Assembly (NCBI GenBank): GCA_033629205.1
Contig: CM066169.1
Coordinates: 29,452,501-29,516,500 of the forward strand
From: Lithocarpus polystachyus
Taxonomy: Eukaryota > Streptophyta > Magnoliopsida > Fagales > Fagaceae
Length of the DNA: 64,000 nt
Direction of reading: 5' to 3'
Shown here: positions 35,523 to 47,446 of the stretch, piece by piece
How the letters are laid out: every line of letters starts with the position of its first letter
Position numbering within the stretch: position 1 is the first letter of the stretch
The notes under the pieces: model-generated
The model's input: only the letters and a program-made list of their open reading frames with translations
Databases searched by the model: none
What the model was told of the DNA's origin: nothing
Position numbers and translations under genes: made by a program

Positions 35523-36112
35523 CGCAGGGCTGGCTCAACATATAATACAATTAATGCAATTGCCTAAGGCCCCCAAATAAAAGAAGGCCCCTACTTGTAA
35601 ATATATATATATATATATATATAAAATATATTTATCTATATATTTTAATTAAAAAAATTTTAAGTACTTTTATTGGTCAATAAAATGCATTAAAAATGCT
35701 TTATTATATCCAAAAATGCAGAAGATTAAAAATAAATAATAAAAAAAAGTTAAGACAAGACTACACAAGCTGTTGGCTGTGCAGAAAAGACTGCACAGTG
35801 CATACAACACTGCATAGTTTGCCCAAAGCCCACAGCACATCACAGCTGGTCCTACTATATATTAATTAATAATTTATCATATTTTTTTTTAATGCATACT
35901 TTCATTTTATCAATTATTATAAATTATCACACTAATTAATAATTTGATGTGTATCATATCAATTCATTTCTAGTAATTTTGCATCTCAAAAAACAAGAAA
36001 AATAGATTTTAAATAAAAAAATAATACATATTCTTTAATTAATATTTAAATATAAAAAAGACTGCACTTAAAATTTTCGCTTAAGGCCTCCAAAGTTGTT
36101 GAGCCGGCCCCA
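35523..36112. mobile_element. hAT-like non-autonomous element
   Basis: About 590 bp with inverted ends GGGCTGGCTCAAC (from 35527) and GTTGAGCCGGCCC (to 36110), flanked by CTCATG on both sides (35517-35522, 36113-36118). The related sequence near 36466-36480 reads CATCTCATGTGG without the insertion, which supports the boundaries. An 8-bp duplication with two mismatches would fit hAT. Inside are a TA run and A-rich DNA, no transposase. Confidence 0.7.
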
Positions 36113-36500
36113 CTCATGTGGTTTAACAAAAAAAACAAAAACTATACATCATTTTTAAATCCCACCAAAAATGTAGAAATCATTTTCTTTTCCTTTAAAA
36201 AAAAAAACACTCTTAACGTGCAAGACTAATTTTTTCTCTTTGCAAAATTTTTGGATTCTCTTATTAAAACTCATCCAAAATGTAGACATCATTATCTTTT
36301 CTTTAAAACAATAAAAATCTCTTAACTTTTTTAACCACTCTCCTACTAACCCACAATCCCACGTTTTCTTTTTCTTTTTCTTTTTTAATCCACACTTTTC
36401 CTTTCGTTTTGTTCAAAGTTCAAATAATCCTAATGTTCTATTTGAAATCAAATTACTTTTTAATTACATCTCATGTGGTTTAAAAACAAAAAACAATACA

Positions 36501-37860
36501 TCCTTATTCGTAAAGACATGCTTAAAACTTCCCATATATTCCTATAAATAATTAAATATTAGGAGAAAACAAATAGCGTATGTGTGTCAGTCACCTCAAA
36601 CTTCCCCCTAAAAATGTAGCAACGTATCCTCAAACTTTCTCACTAGGAAAATGAAGAAGAAAGCAATCTCATAAGAGGTTTCAAGAAAAAAATTGCTCAA
36701 GAAAGTGGCAGATTACCTCAAATCTTATTATTGCCTGATTGAATAAAGCACGAAATTTTTGTTTCTTTTGATTTAGTAATTACTGTCTTTTTTTGCCCTA
36801 AATTAAAATTTTGGATTTTATTCAATGTTGTTGACATCTTCCTATAGATCCATAATGGGAGTGCCAAATATTTGTACATAGATTTCAACGTTACCCTTAT
36901 AAAATCATATCAATTTCTTTGTTTGTTTAGTGATGAATTTGTTTTGGCTATTGCTATATTATTCTTGCATATAATTCTGTAGTATTATGTTAATGCCATC
37001 AATATGGCTGAGGTGCAAATACAAGAGAGTGGCTGTGGAAACTCAAGAAAGAGGAGATGGGCAAAGAGAAATTGGAAAACCTCCATTTATTATCTAAGAA
37101 AGAGCTGGATCTCTAGCATGAAGTTCCACTTTAATTTTTATACCAATTGTTTTAACAAATTTCAAAATTATTATAGATTTCTTTTGTTTTTTTGTTTTTT
37201 GTATGAACCTTCCCATAGATTTTTTTTTTTTTTTGTTCAACTGTCCCATTAGATTTCAAGCGTTACAATATATTTTATTTTTTTTTATTTAGCGTTCTAG
37301 GAGATTTCAATTCCGTTTTAGATTTTGTATCAATTATTACTTTATTTTTGTAAAGTAAGGAGGAAGTTTTCCTTTAATAAATGATATATTTAAAGTATAT
37401 TTAAAGTAATAAATGATAAATGATATTTTAAAGTAAATAAATGATATATTTTAATAGAAAGATATTTATTTTTCTCCCAACATATCAACACATTGAGAAC
37501 ACATGGGAGTATTCACACTGTCACATGTGAGCCCCTTAGGCATATTAACGTACTAGGTACTTCGAAGCCTTTTGTTATAGAGAAATACTCTGCTCACAAC
37601 ATTTTTACAACAAATGTTATGTGGGATGTTGTTATTAGTGGATAAAAAAATAATTTCAATTATGGATTCAAATTAAAACTAGTAACAACTTGACACTTAA
37701 AATTTGTTGTGAAAGAGTTACAATTCCAATCATTTTCTTTCTTCATCAATATCGATCCATGTATTTTTGGAGAAAAAACCTTTTCAGCATTGCCACAGTC
37801 ATTATACTTTTGTTTTTTATTTTCCTTTTGTTTCAGAAAACAAAAGGAAATGATATTATA
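36501..37860. other. AT-rich spacer with short coding-like patch
   Basis: At about 37036-37114 a Lys/Glu/Leu-rich frame (ELKKEEMGKEKLENLHLLS then stop) looks like a coiled-coil tail, perhaps of a decayed gene; the competing frame from ATG 37004 is no better. Otherwise nothing seen. Confidence 0.3.
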
Positions 37861-37865
37861 TTAGA

Positions 37866-38255
37866 CTAGACTCATCACATGTGCTTAGCACATGCAATAA
37901 TGCTCATTTTTATCTATTTATTTTTTGGATTTGTGTTATAATGGTTAAAAGTGATATATAAATAATTGCGTGTATTTTTTTTTTCTTAAAGAAAAAGGTA
38001 AGATAACGTGAAATAATGTTTAAAAATGAGATAGAAATAATGTCCTATGTTTTCGGCGGAATGGAAAAGATTAAAAAAAAAAAGCCTAAAACTTAGGAAC
38101 AATAAATTATTCTTTTAACTAGTTTGTGTTTTTTAATATAAATTATTTAACTAAAAGATATGGGTATTTTAGAGGGTTTAAGAATTTGTGTAAGGGTATT
38201 TTGGTACACAAAATGTTGAAATCCAAATAAGAAATCTTGTTATTAATAGTATAGA
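37866..38255 (-). mobile_element. Small Helitron, 390 bp
   Basis: On the minus strand: 5' end TCTATACTATTAATAACAAG, 3' end with the hairpin CATGTGCTAAGCACATG followed ten bases later by CTAG|T. Preceded by A and followed by T, as expected for insertion between A and T. Non-coding. Ends match the Helitron rules better than the larger copy at 29167. Confidence 0.75.
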
Positions 38256-38259
38256 TAAA

Positions 38260-38832
38260 CAGATACTCCCAGCTCTCTTTCCCACAAACCTCTTGCTCTC
38301 CACACTCCCAAACACACCTCTCTCTCTCCACACTTCCAAATTAATTCTATTCTCTTTGGTCTCAAAAAAAAAAAAAAAAAAAAACCGCTAACTTTTTCTC
38401 TGCCTCTGTGGTAGTGGGTTTTGATTTTGATTTTGGTGGGTGGTGGTGATAGATTTTGAGTCTCTCACCAGGAACGGAGCTAGGAGTTCAAGTTAGGGGA
38501 GGCGAAGTTAAAAAAAAAATCATTATAAAACTCCAAATAACATCCATTTAGTATTGAGTATTAACAATGTAATCATCCATGAAAAATGGACTCAACAGTC
38601 TTTTAAATCTTATAAGTATTAACAATTTGTACAACATATTGTAATGATGTTCTTTTTAATGAATAATATAAAATTATTCGTCAAAAACTCATCTTCCATT
38701 TTAACATAAAAAAATACGCACATACATACATGCTTGGAGGCTTATGTTTACTTGCTTTAATGATTACATGCTCCTATGTTCTCATGCTTTAATGATCGTA
38801 TACTCACATGTCTATATGCTTTAAGGATCTTA
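38260..38832. other. Spacer
   Basis: CT-rich stretch (about 38270-38345), poly-A run, then a GGAACGGAGCTAGGAGTTCAAG start that resembles the edge of a DNA transposon, without a matching other end in view. Confidence 0.35.
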
Positions 38833-40979
38833 TACCCTAATCCGTTAGCATTTACATGTGAACTTCCGTCCTTTCGAATATGCTCTACAGCCCCCTCTGT
38901 GGTATAAGCCAAAGCATGTAGCTGTAAACAAGCCTGAGGTACCTTGTGAGGTTTCTAAACTGAAGCAATATAATGGACCTTAGTGTTTTTTTATTCCTGA
39001 AAACCATGGTTTGTATAAATTCTGAGTCTAAGCCTTTCATGATTTACTTTTGTTCCTCCACAAAAGAGAAAAGATTTTGGAACTGATTCTTTTGTTTTCA
39101 TTTAATGATTTATTTCTGCATTTATTTGATAACATGTACTAGTATCAAATATTAGACCCTGATTTTGCTCATTGAGAAGCCCTTAAACTTTGTAACCGTC
39201 TAGATTGTCACTATGGTGATATAATATTCTCTTTTTGAATTCAAATTGGTTTGATGGTCTTAATACCTTTATAAGGTTTATATGTCATAAAAGCTAGTTG
39301 GGCAGGTGGTTTATGCCTCAAAAGAAGAGTCATTTTGCTTTGCAACTCCTTAAAAGGTGGTGGGTATTTGGTCTCGATCTAGCACTCCTTGGTGATATTG
39401 ATATATACCAATTCAAATTCTTTTTAGAAGTAGAAAAGAATGAGGTATTTCTTCTTTTCTTTTTTTGCTTTTTTAATACTCTTCTGAAAATATCAGAAGT
39501 GGATGAGATTGCTGGTGCACCAGCAATCTTACCAAATGGTATGCTTATTGCATGAGAGTTGTTTCCATGATCCCCTTGTTATTGTCTTAATCTTGTTGGG
39601 TTGAATTTGATGTCTATAATTAAATTTTTAGAGATGGGCATATTACATTGTGTCCATTACACATGTTGACAAGCACTATACACTAAAAAAAATTGACTTG
39701 TTTCGACCCAAGGCACTTCAATGGCTCTGTTTAGCTTCACATGGTAGAGATTTTTTACACTTATTTTGTTTATAAAACTTATTTTGTTTATAAAACTCAC
39801 TACAGCTTATGAATAATATAAATTCATTTTCAAGTTATGAAGCTTGGAATTGGTCATCTATTTTTCCCTTTTTATTTGTTATTGTTTTGTTCAAATGAAT
39901 ACAAATCTTGTATCCTTTTTTCTTTTTGTAGAATCTTGTTTATTCTTTTGTCGATTTTGTATTTTTGATATTCGAGTAACGTGATTAATTCAAGTAAGAA
40001 TTTTTTGGTGATTGATAGCAGGTGCAAGATACTAATGTAATTGCAGGAAGGATCACTGTCACATCAATCCAATGGTAGAACTGGGGTAAGTTTTTCAGTG
40101 TATCTACTATGCTTAGAAACTAGTTATTCTGCCCAAGGCTGCATAGAGGCAGCCCATTTTTCTTTTGTAATGTACTTTAGCTACTAGCCAGAGAAAGCTA
40201 TATAGTGCTTAATGCATGTACACATATGCAATATACTGATGCCTTATGCATCCAAAGAAGGAAAAGCTTAAATAAAAAATTAAGTTATTTTAAAATAAGT
40301 TAACTCAATAGCCATTGCAAGAGAGGGAGAACTAGAGCTCCAAAGGATTAGTTTTATGATGCTTTAAGTCAGTCATATGAAAATTTTGTTCATATAAATT
40401 TTTTTTTTAATTATTCCATCCACAGTGTAAGCTATTAGCAGTGCTAGGGACAAAATATTATTTTTGAAAATAGGAGGGAAGCCCTTAACATTACTCAAAC
40501 CTCAAGAGTGGTTAGTATAATTTATCCTATTCTTTTATTACTCCCACGAAGAAAGAGAAAACTTTCTCCAAGGACTGAATGTGAGTCGCATAATACTTAG
40601 TAGTTCAAATGAAGGATTGACAGCTTTTAACTAACTGCTCTTGTGGCTAATGTGTAGATAAATGCAGCAGAATTCTCTTGTCCATATTGTTTTCCTCTAT
40701 AGGTGAAGTCATTGATACATAAAATACTTAATCTCAATTCTAAAACAATAAGTATTTTGTTTTGCCATCTGCATATCGTAAAACTGCAAGCATTTTGTTT
40801 CTCTATACGCTAATCATAGAATTGGTTTTGTTATTTACTCATATACATTCATTATGCATGCTTTATTTAGCAAGTCCATTGGATCCCAATTGCTTGATCT
40901 GAATTACTTAATAAGTATGACTTAACCTTTGGCATCTAGGAGATGTTGAATTTCATTTCAAACCTTCTTTCCCACTACT
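38833..40979. repeat. 2.1-kb duplicated segment, copy A
   Basis: Aligns over its full length with 49505-51636 with few small indels. Contains exon-like spots flanked by splice consensus, for example GAAGGATCACTGTCACATCA...GGGG with a GTAAGT donor near 40045-40085 and the GAPAILPNGM patch near 39510-39535, but both copies have stops and I do not recognise a protein. Confidence 0.85.
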
Positions 40980-41127
40980 CTGGGATCAGATAGATTGGTT
41001 AGATGTAATTCATGCAAAATCAATAATAAGATGATCATATAATAGCTGATATTTATTGCTAGTTTCTTGTCCCCTGCTTGTAACTTTAGGAACAAATGCA
41101 GACCATATAGCATACAAGCAAAAGGAC

Positions 41128-41158
41128 AGATATATATATATATATATATGTATGTATA

Positions 41159-41209
<51 letters not shown>
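41128..41209 (+). repeat. TA/TATG microsatellite
   Basis: A TA run passing into about 12 TATG units. Confidence 0.9.
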
Positions 41210-41211
<2 letters not shown>

Positions 41212-41324
41212 CCTTATATGTGCATCATGGGGTTTTATGAGTAGTTTGAATCATGAATGGCTTTAGTTTAGCCTGTGAAAGAGTTTTGTCTAATTGGGCT
41301 AGCGTTTTGTATGTACGTACAAAT

Positions 41325-43287
41325 ATTTTGTATGTTTTTTTTCTTATAACTGATTATCTAATTAGGCTAGCCTTTTGGGCTTTTCCAATTGGGCTATAGT
41401 ATGTGGCTTGGAGTGGGACCAAAAGGGAACAAATAAGACACTATCTCCAATGGGTCTTGAGCTTTTCTGTCAACTCTTAACAAGTCCAAATTTACCATTA
41501 GTATATTTAATATCACTATATAAATATAATTGCACTCTAGGCCTTATTAATAAGTCATATCCCAAGACTTTATTGTACATGCAACCCCTTCATAAAATAT
41601 TCGCAGTAATACAAAGTCATAAATGTAGACTACCACTTTGTAGATTACTACATCTTAATTCTTGAGTACCCGATTTAATCCTTTAAATTATTCATTATAT
41701 ATTTATGAAATCCAATTTTGTAAATATATACTTTAGTAATTCCTTACTAAAGTGGTTAGGCCTAACTCTCTAAACAACCGAACCCATTAAATTTATCTCA
41801 AAGGAATATTTTATATCTCTATTAAGAGATTATGAATTCCATCTTGAGAATATATGTTTCATCAACACTAAATGTGGCTGCCCAACATACTGAGGTTTTG
41901 TCCGTTACTTTAGATCTCACTCCTGATATATCAAAGCAACCTACACTTCATGATCAGGTCCATTATTCTCTTAGGATTAAGAGTTCATGTAAATAGAAGT
42001 CGTGAGATATATTATTCATTTGACAGTCGTTAGGAAAATAATAAATCTCACAACGGTTCAGTTCAATATGCCTTAACTCTTAAAACATATTAACTAGAAG
42101 TTTCCACTTCCATGATCAAGACAAATCATCTTAGTTGATATGTTATAGTATTCGCAAAAGAAATGCCCAATTTCATCACCAACTACGAATTAAAATTCTG
42201 AGTTTACAAAAAACTTGTGATTTATATTTTCTGTGACTTTTCACATAAATCATATACGATACATCTCATGGACTATATGATAATGTTCGAATATTCATGT
42301 TAATATCATTTAAGATAGTAATAAAACAACTATATTAATTACAACATTAAGTCATACATAATGTCATATATAACGTCATACATAATGTCATACATAGCAT
42401 CATACAATAGTGTAAGTTCGTTTAGACCCCTTAAACCCAACAGATTAACCTAGAGAATTAGCCAAGTGATTAACTTAGGTAATTTAAACAAATCTAGGTT
42501 AATACAAATATTTCAAATCATGTATAAGTGCGGAAAAATAAAGAACACAAGATATGATGACCCAGGAAAACCAAACCGATAAAAAACCTGGGGAGGATTT
42601 AACCTAGCTATCCTCAAGGTAAAACCGAATTCACTATGAAAGAATCGAAGTTTACACAATAAGACTTAGACCACTAACATCCTATTGCTACCCAGTGTAG
42701 GAAACTTACTACCACGACCACGTGACAGCTCCGAGATCCACGGACTCCTTCTTTCCTTGAATTCTTCAGCAATTCACAAGCGCACCTGCTTGTATATCTT
42801 GAAGCTCTTTTGATTCTGCAACTGTATGATTTACCAACTTCTTGACATAAATCTTGAGTTTGGAAACCCTAAGTGTATGTGAAGGTAAAAACCTCTAGAT
42901 CTAACAAATAGATTCACAAACACAGCATTCAGAACTCTAAAAACGTGGCTAGGGTTTACCTTTATATACTTAGGGCAAAACATAAAACCCTATACATTAA
43001 ATGGGCTAGGGCTGAGTTGGGAATTTTTTGCAGAAAAACGCTCTGCACGATTTTCGATCGGTCGAGTCTAATTCTCGATCGATCGAGTCAGGCAGAAAGT
43101 GCACAGAAATTTCTGCAGTCAACTCGATTCCAACTTTACATAAAAAGCCATACTTTGAGCAAGTCTAACACAAGACTTAAAGAATGTTTTGATCATGGTT
43201 TGCCAACATTACAAATTGAAGTTCTAATACATTAGTTCTTAATTCTTAGAACCTAACAAATAGAATTTAAGGGCAATAATCCTAACA
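41325..43287 (-). repeat. Truncated LTR of inner Copia family, split by solo LTR
   Basis: 41325-42410 and 43264-43287 align with positions of the inner Copia LTR from about 10210 to its end; roughly the first 320 bp are missing. Divergence is clearly higher than between the two LTRs of the intact element. The last part (TTTAAGGGCAATAATCCTAACA) was separated by the insertion at 42411-43258. Confidence 0.85.
42411..43258 (-). repeat. Solo LTR, 848 bp, second copy of family
   Basis: TGTAAGTTCG...ACCTAACA with a perfect 5-bp duplication AATAG (42406-42410, 43259-43263). Same family as 24102-24951. It landed inside the truncated Copia LTR, so it is younger than that fragment. Confidence 0.88.
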
Positions 43288-45117
43288 TATGTATATATGT
43301 GGTTCTTGCAGGAGAGTTGTTGTGACAATCATGGAGATTGGACTTGTCAGTGTTTGGCAATGAGCACCCTTAAATGATTTCTTTGTTCATGGGCGTAGAT
43401 ATTTGTATGATGCCATATATGGGGAAATTTTAACTTTTTTAGTTTTATAAAAAAGTACCTTTGCATGATATATGTTGGCGATTTGTTTACATTTGAGTTG
43501 CGAATTAATCTGCTTTGAATTTACGGATGCCTTTTCCATTGTGCTTAATATGCATGCACTGAATTCCTCTTAAATTTGAAAATTTTTTACTCTTGTAGAA
43601 TTATCATTAATTTTTTACTCTTGCAGAATTATCATTCTATTTTGCTAGTGCAATTACTTGTGTCTCATTATTGGGTATTCTTTTTTCCAGGGCAAGTGTG
43701 GTATTGAGAAACAGCCATTCCAGCTTCCTGATTTTTTTTTTTTTTTTTTTTTTTGTAGCAACAGAAATTGAGAAAATCAGACAGGTTAGTACAATTTCAC
43801 AATTTTCTGAGATAAGGAATAATAAAATCATCTTTGTGTAGCTGTATAGCCACCTTTATCTTGTCAACAAATTTTCATTGTGGGATGTTTTTGGCTTTCT
43901 ATATCATCATCATCATCATTATCATCTTTATTATTATCATCTTTATTATCTTTATCTTTTCCTGTTTCTTTTTTTTCCCATCTCCATGGTCCTTATAGCA
44001 GTTTTTTAATTGTTAATCTTGAAACTTCTTCTGGTGTTTTGAGTCTCAGCTATATCTTTTAAGTTTTTTTTTCTTGGATAAGTAATAAATACATTAAAAA
44101 TGCACAAAAGAGCATGGCCCTTGTACATGAGATGTATTCAAAAGATTTTCCCCAGAAAATCTAGTGAGGGGGTTTTCCATGCCGCCACTAGCCGATGATG
44201 CCTATGTCAGAGAGGAAGAATAATGGGCTTTTTTGTGCTTTCATATGGTTTAGATTAATGGGTTTTTTTTTTTTCCTGGATTCTGATTTTGTTTAAATTG
44301 AATTGCAAGTTCTTGTTGATTTTGAGTCTTGTCAGTAATGAAAAACATCTTTTTGGATTTTCTTTCGTCTCTTGCTTTTTGGAATTTCTTGATTTTGAAT
44401 GTTATTGATTTTTTTATTAACTAGAGTTTTCAATTTTGTATAATTTTGAATGCCTTTCTTGGTTGTCTTAGCTGTACCCCGTTGGTTTTTTCTTCTAATT
44501 TGTGTGGAATATCCTTTCAAATGTATATGGACTGGATTCATTATATAACTAGACGCTTACACATAGAAAATAAGCATTCATTCAATAATAGTAGCATTTA
44601 TGAGTTGTTGATTTTACCTACTTGAGAGATCTCCGCTGAGTAGTATGAATAAGTCACTTCGCATCAAATTTTTAATAAAGTTAAATTGGATACATATATA
44701 TATATATATATATATATGATGTGTTTTAGATGATGCGCTAAAGAAGGAATGCAATAAGAAACATAACAAATAAAAATTATGCATTAGGATTTTTAAATTT
44801 ATCAATGGTTAGGGTTAGAGGTATTTTTGATAGATGGCTAATTTTCCCAAAAGCTTAAATTTTTAGAATATTGTAAATGTAATTATTTATCTAATAATTC
44901 TAACACTTTCTCTCATGTATGGGTTGAGACCCCCCTTTAATAAGTAGAGCTCAACACATTGAACTTAAATGAAAGGTAGAGCAAAGACAAGGTTTAAATT
45001 CAAAATCTCGTGCTTTAATAGTATTATAAATTATCAATTGTCTCAAAAGTAAGTTTAAGTAAAGAATTGAGGGAATTTAATTATTTAAACATAACCCACA
45101 CTGTTTCTATTAATTGC
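43288..45117. other. Spacer with LINE-tail-like fragment
   Basis: At 44066-44160 a T run followed by GGATAAGTAATAAATACATT and CATGGCCCTTGTACATGAGATG resembles the 3' tail of a minus-strand plant L1, heavily truncated. An AT run lies at 44694-44717 and CAT/TTA repeats near 43905-43950. No gene recognised. Confidence 0.35.
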
Positions 45118-46993
45118 TTAGCGCTCTGCTTAGGGTTTCTTTTGAACCGTCAGACGAATAATCTCTATGCCCACATCAAAGATAAATATGGCCTTGTTTC
45201 CAATCTTGTTGCAAGTCTTCAATTGCCAAGGTAGCAAACAAAGCAGCCTGGATTTTTAAGAAATTCTCATTTCATGTTTTTTAGTATGTACTGCATTATA
45301 CCTAAGTCCTTGATTCCTTTTTATCACAGTGAGGAAACCTGAGGTAAATCTTGTTTGTTCTGTACAAAGTTTCTATCTTCCAATATGCATTAGAAGATGG
45401 TGATGGAACTTATGTTTTATTAGCCTTTTGTCCTAAGCTCTTGCACCTGTTGGTGAAGGCCCTCATGAAGACCCAAGTTGATGACATTTGCTTGAATTGT
45501 CTAGGTTTGTCATCAATTGTGCCTAGTCATCTCTATCTTTGTTTCTCGCAAATTCAATTTCAGTTTCTACTTATTTCCTTTCGAATGTCTAGTTGGAGAG
45601 GTAGCAAGTAGCAACAAGCAAGATGTGACCAAAATTTTGGTCAGGATCAAATGCCAAGAGCCTTTTCCATTTTGGTGTTAGAATAATAAGATCAAGAGCC
45701 TCAATCGCTAAATAATCATACATAGGACATCTAAGTTACATTTCATCATGATATTAGATGGTGATGTGAAGGTCTTTTTAGATTTGACATGAATATTTAA
45801 CATGGCACAAAAGCAATTTGATTTAAGTTTCTTTGATTCATTTCAAGTGGGTTTGGAAGGATTTAAACACTATATGTCTCCGTTGGAAACACTAGAAGAT
45901 GTCATCTGACCTAAAGGTCATTGGCAAGCACTTTAACTGGCTCATGAACAAGTAATGAGTTTCATCAAAGAGACTAAAATTGTTCAAGCTAGCTCTAAAA
46001 ATCTAGGGTGAACTCTAGAAACCTGTTGCCCATATATTGGACTCAACTATAAGGAAAAACTTGTTGAAAACTATATAGCCACAAGCAGTAGTCACTCTGA
46101 CACAAATGAAAAACTCACCAGTCCAGATGCCACTATATCATTTTTAAGTCATGATCATTTCATTTTCATCAATATCATTGTTTTTCTTTCAACTAACAGC
46201 TTTCAAGTCATTCTTGCTTAGCACTTTTGACGGTGTTTGCTCAGAAAGGGTTAATGCAAATGAGGCAAGCAGCATTATTCTATATGAAGCAGATAACTTC
46301 ATGCAAGAACCCGAAGATGGAAAAAGATGGGCCCCGTTTGAATATCATTTTTGCTGAGGCCATCAAAGATCCATTGCTTTCATCAGATAGACAAGTCCAA
46401 CTGAGCACACTATATTTACTGTTTCATTATCTGTCTTGCGAAGGTGCTTCAAGACAGCAAACCCAAGTCATGGTGGAAGAAAATATTGCGGATTATGTGT
46501 TTGAAATACTTAGATTGTTAGGTGAAGTAACTTGCACTGCATATTAATTCAAACAAAAAGCAAAAGGGTACTTTGCATAATTTAACATGAATTATTAGAG
46601 TAGCTGCTGTAACCAGAGATGCTGCCTTTTAAGCAGGCCAATGATTGATCAAATCAAATCAATGGTTCAGTTCATTGAAAATTTGCATATCCTGTCTAGT
46701 CTGCCTCAATATTTCACATATAAAAATTTTTCTTGGAAAACTTGATTCTAATGTTGTTATTTGCTGAATATCTCCTAGCTAAATGAATTAATGTGTATCA
46801 GACCTGTGCAATTTGTATACTCTTTAGGTCTCTCTCTATATCTATATATATATATATATATATATATTTATTTATTTATTTAATTTTAAAAAATTAATAG
46901 TGAATTTATTGTTCTGCAAACTCTAGTGTTGTGCTAATGAACAAAACTATATTGACAGAATGTAAGGATCCAGTTGTCAACTCTTGCATTCAG
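45118..46993 (+). pseudogene. PRD1: PRD1-like meiotic gene fragment
   Basis: Resembles PUTATIVE RECOMBINATION INITIATION DEFECT 1, a plant protein needed to start meiotic double-strand breaks. Exons: 45118-45230 (LGFLLNRQTNNLYAHIKDK..., VASLQLP), 45330-45504 (FVLYKVSIFQYALEDGDG, AFCPKLLHL, LMKTQVDD), 46222-46521 (ALLTVFAQKG, YEADNFMQ, NIIFAEAIKDPLLSSD, FHYLSCEGA, VEENIADYVFEILRL) and 46959-46993 (ECKDPVVNSCIQ). Introns have GT/AG ends and phases fit. Damage: TGA at about 45339-45341 plus a one-base loss just after it, and two frameshifts in the third exon (before VNANEASS and after EPEDG). The N-terminal exon and everything after the last exon are missing. Family assignment is from memory of the homologues. 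Confidence 0.7.
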
Positions 46994-47412
46994 GTACTTG
47001 AATTAATTTTCATGTTCCTGTTGTTTTAAAAGATTTTTTTTTTAATTTATTTTCAATGTTTCTCCTCTGAAATTTGTGGCATGTGAAGTTTATTGATTAA
47101 TATGATCTTTCATGTATAACTACTTTTAAAAAAAATTATTCTTTGTAGCTCAAACTGATTCCTTGTGTTTACAAAGAAACTTTATTTGGATTTTGTTAAG
47201 GAAGCTTATCTTAAAAATATTGTGAGAAAAGAGAAGTAATAATCATGGAAACATTTATAATAAAAAAATTTAAGAATAGCCAAAGAAAATGTATTTGAAG
47301 TGTGCTGATCATATAGATTTTAGATGTCAAAACCTTTCTCCCATCAAAATTTGATAGTTTTAATGTTTGAAGATTACCCATATGGAATTTTTGTTATTTT
47401 CCATTCTGTATT

Positions 47413-47446
<34 letters not shown>

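Larger units (their letters stand above)
35140..36500. repeat. Direct repeat of about 350 bp, copy 1 adjoins a transposon
   Basis: Blocks such as CACTCTTGACGTGCAGGACT, TCTCTTTGCAAAATTTTTGG, CCACAATCCCACGTTTTC and TTCAAATAATCCTAATG occur at 35140-35522 and again at 36150-36500. The hAT-like element 35523-36112 lies between them. Confidence 0.7.

Noticed and set aside
37004..37252. 82-codon frame with ATG in a Kozak-like context
   Set aside because: The competing frame gives a better coiled-coil tail and neither has a match; treated as spacer.
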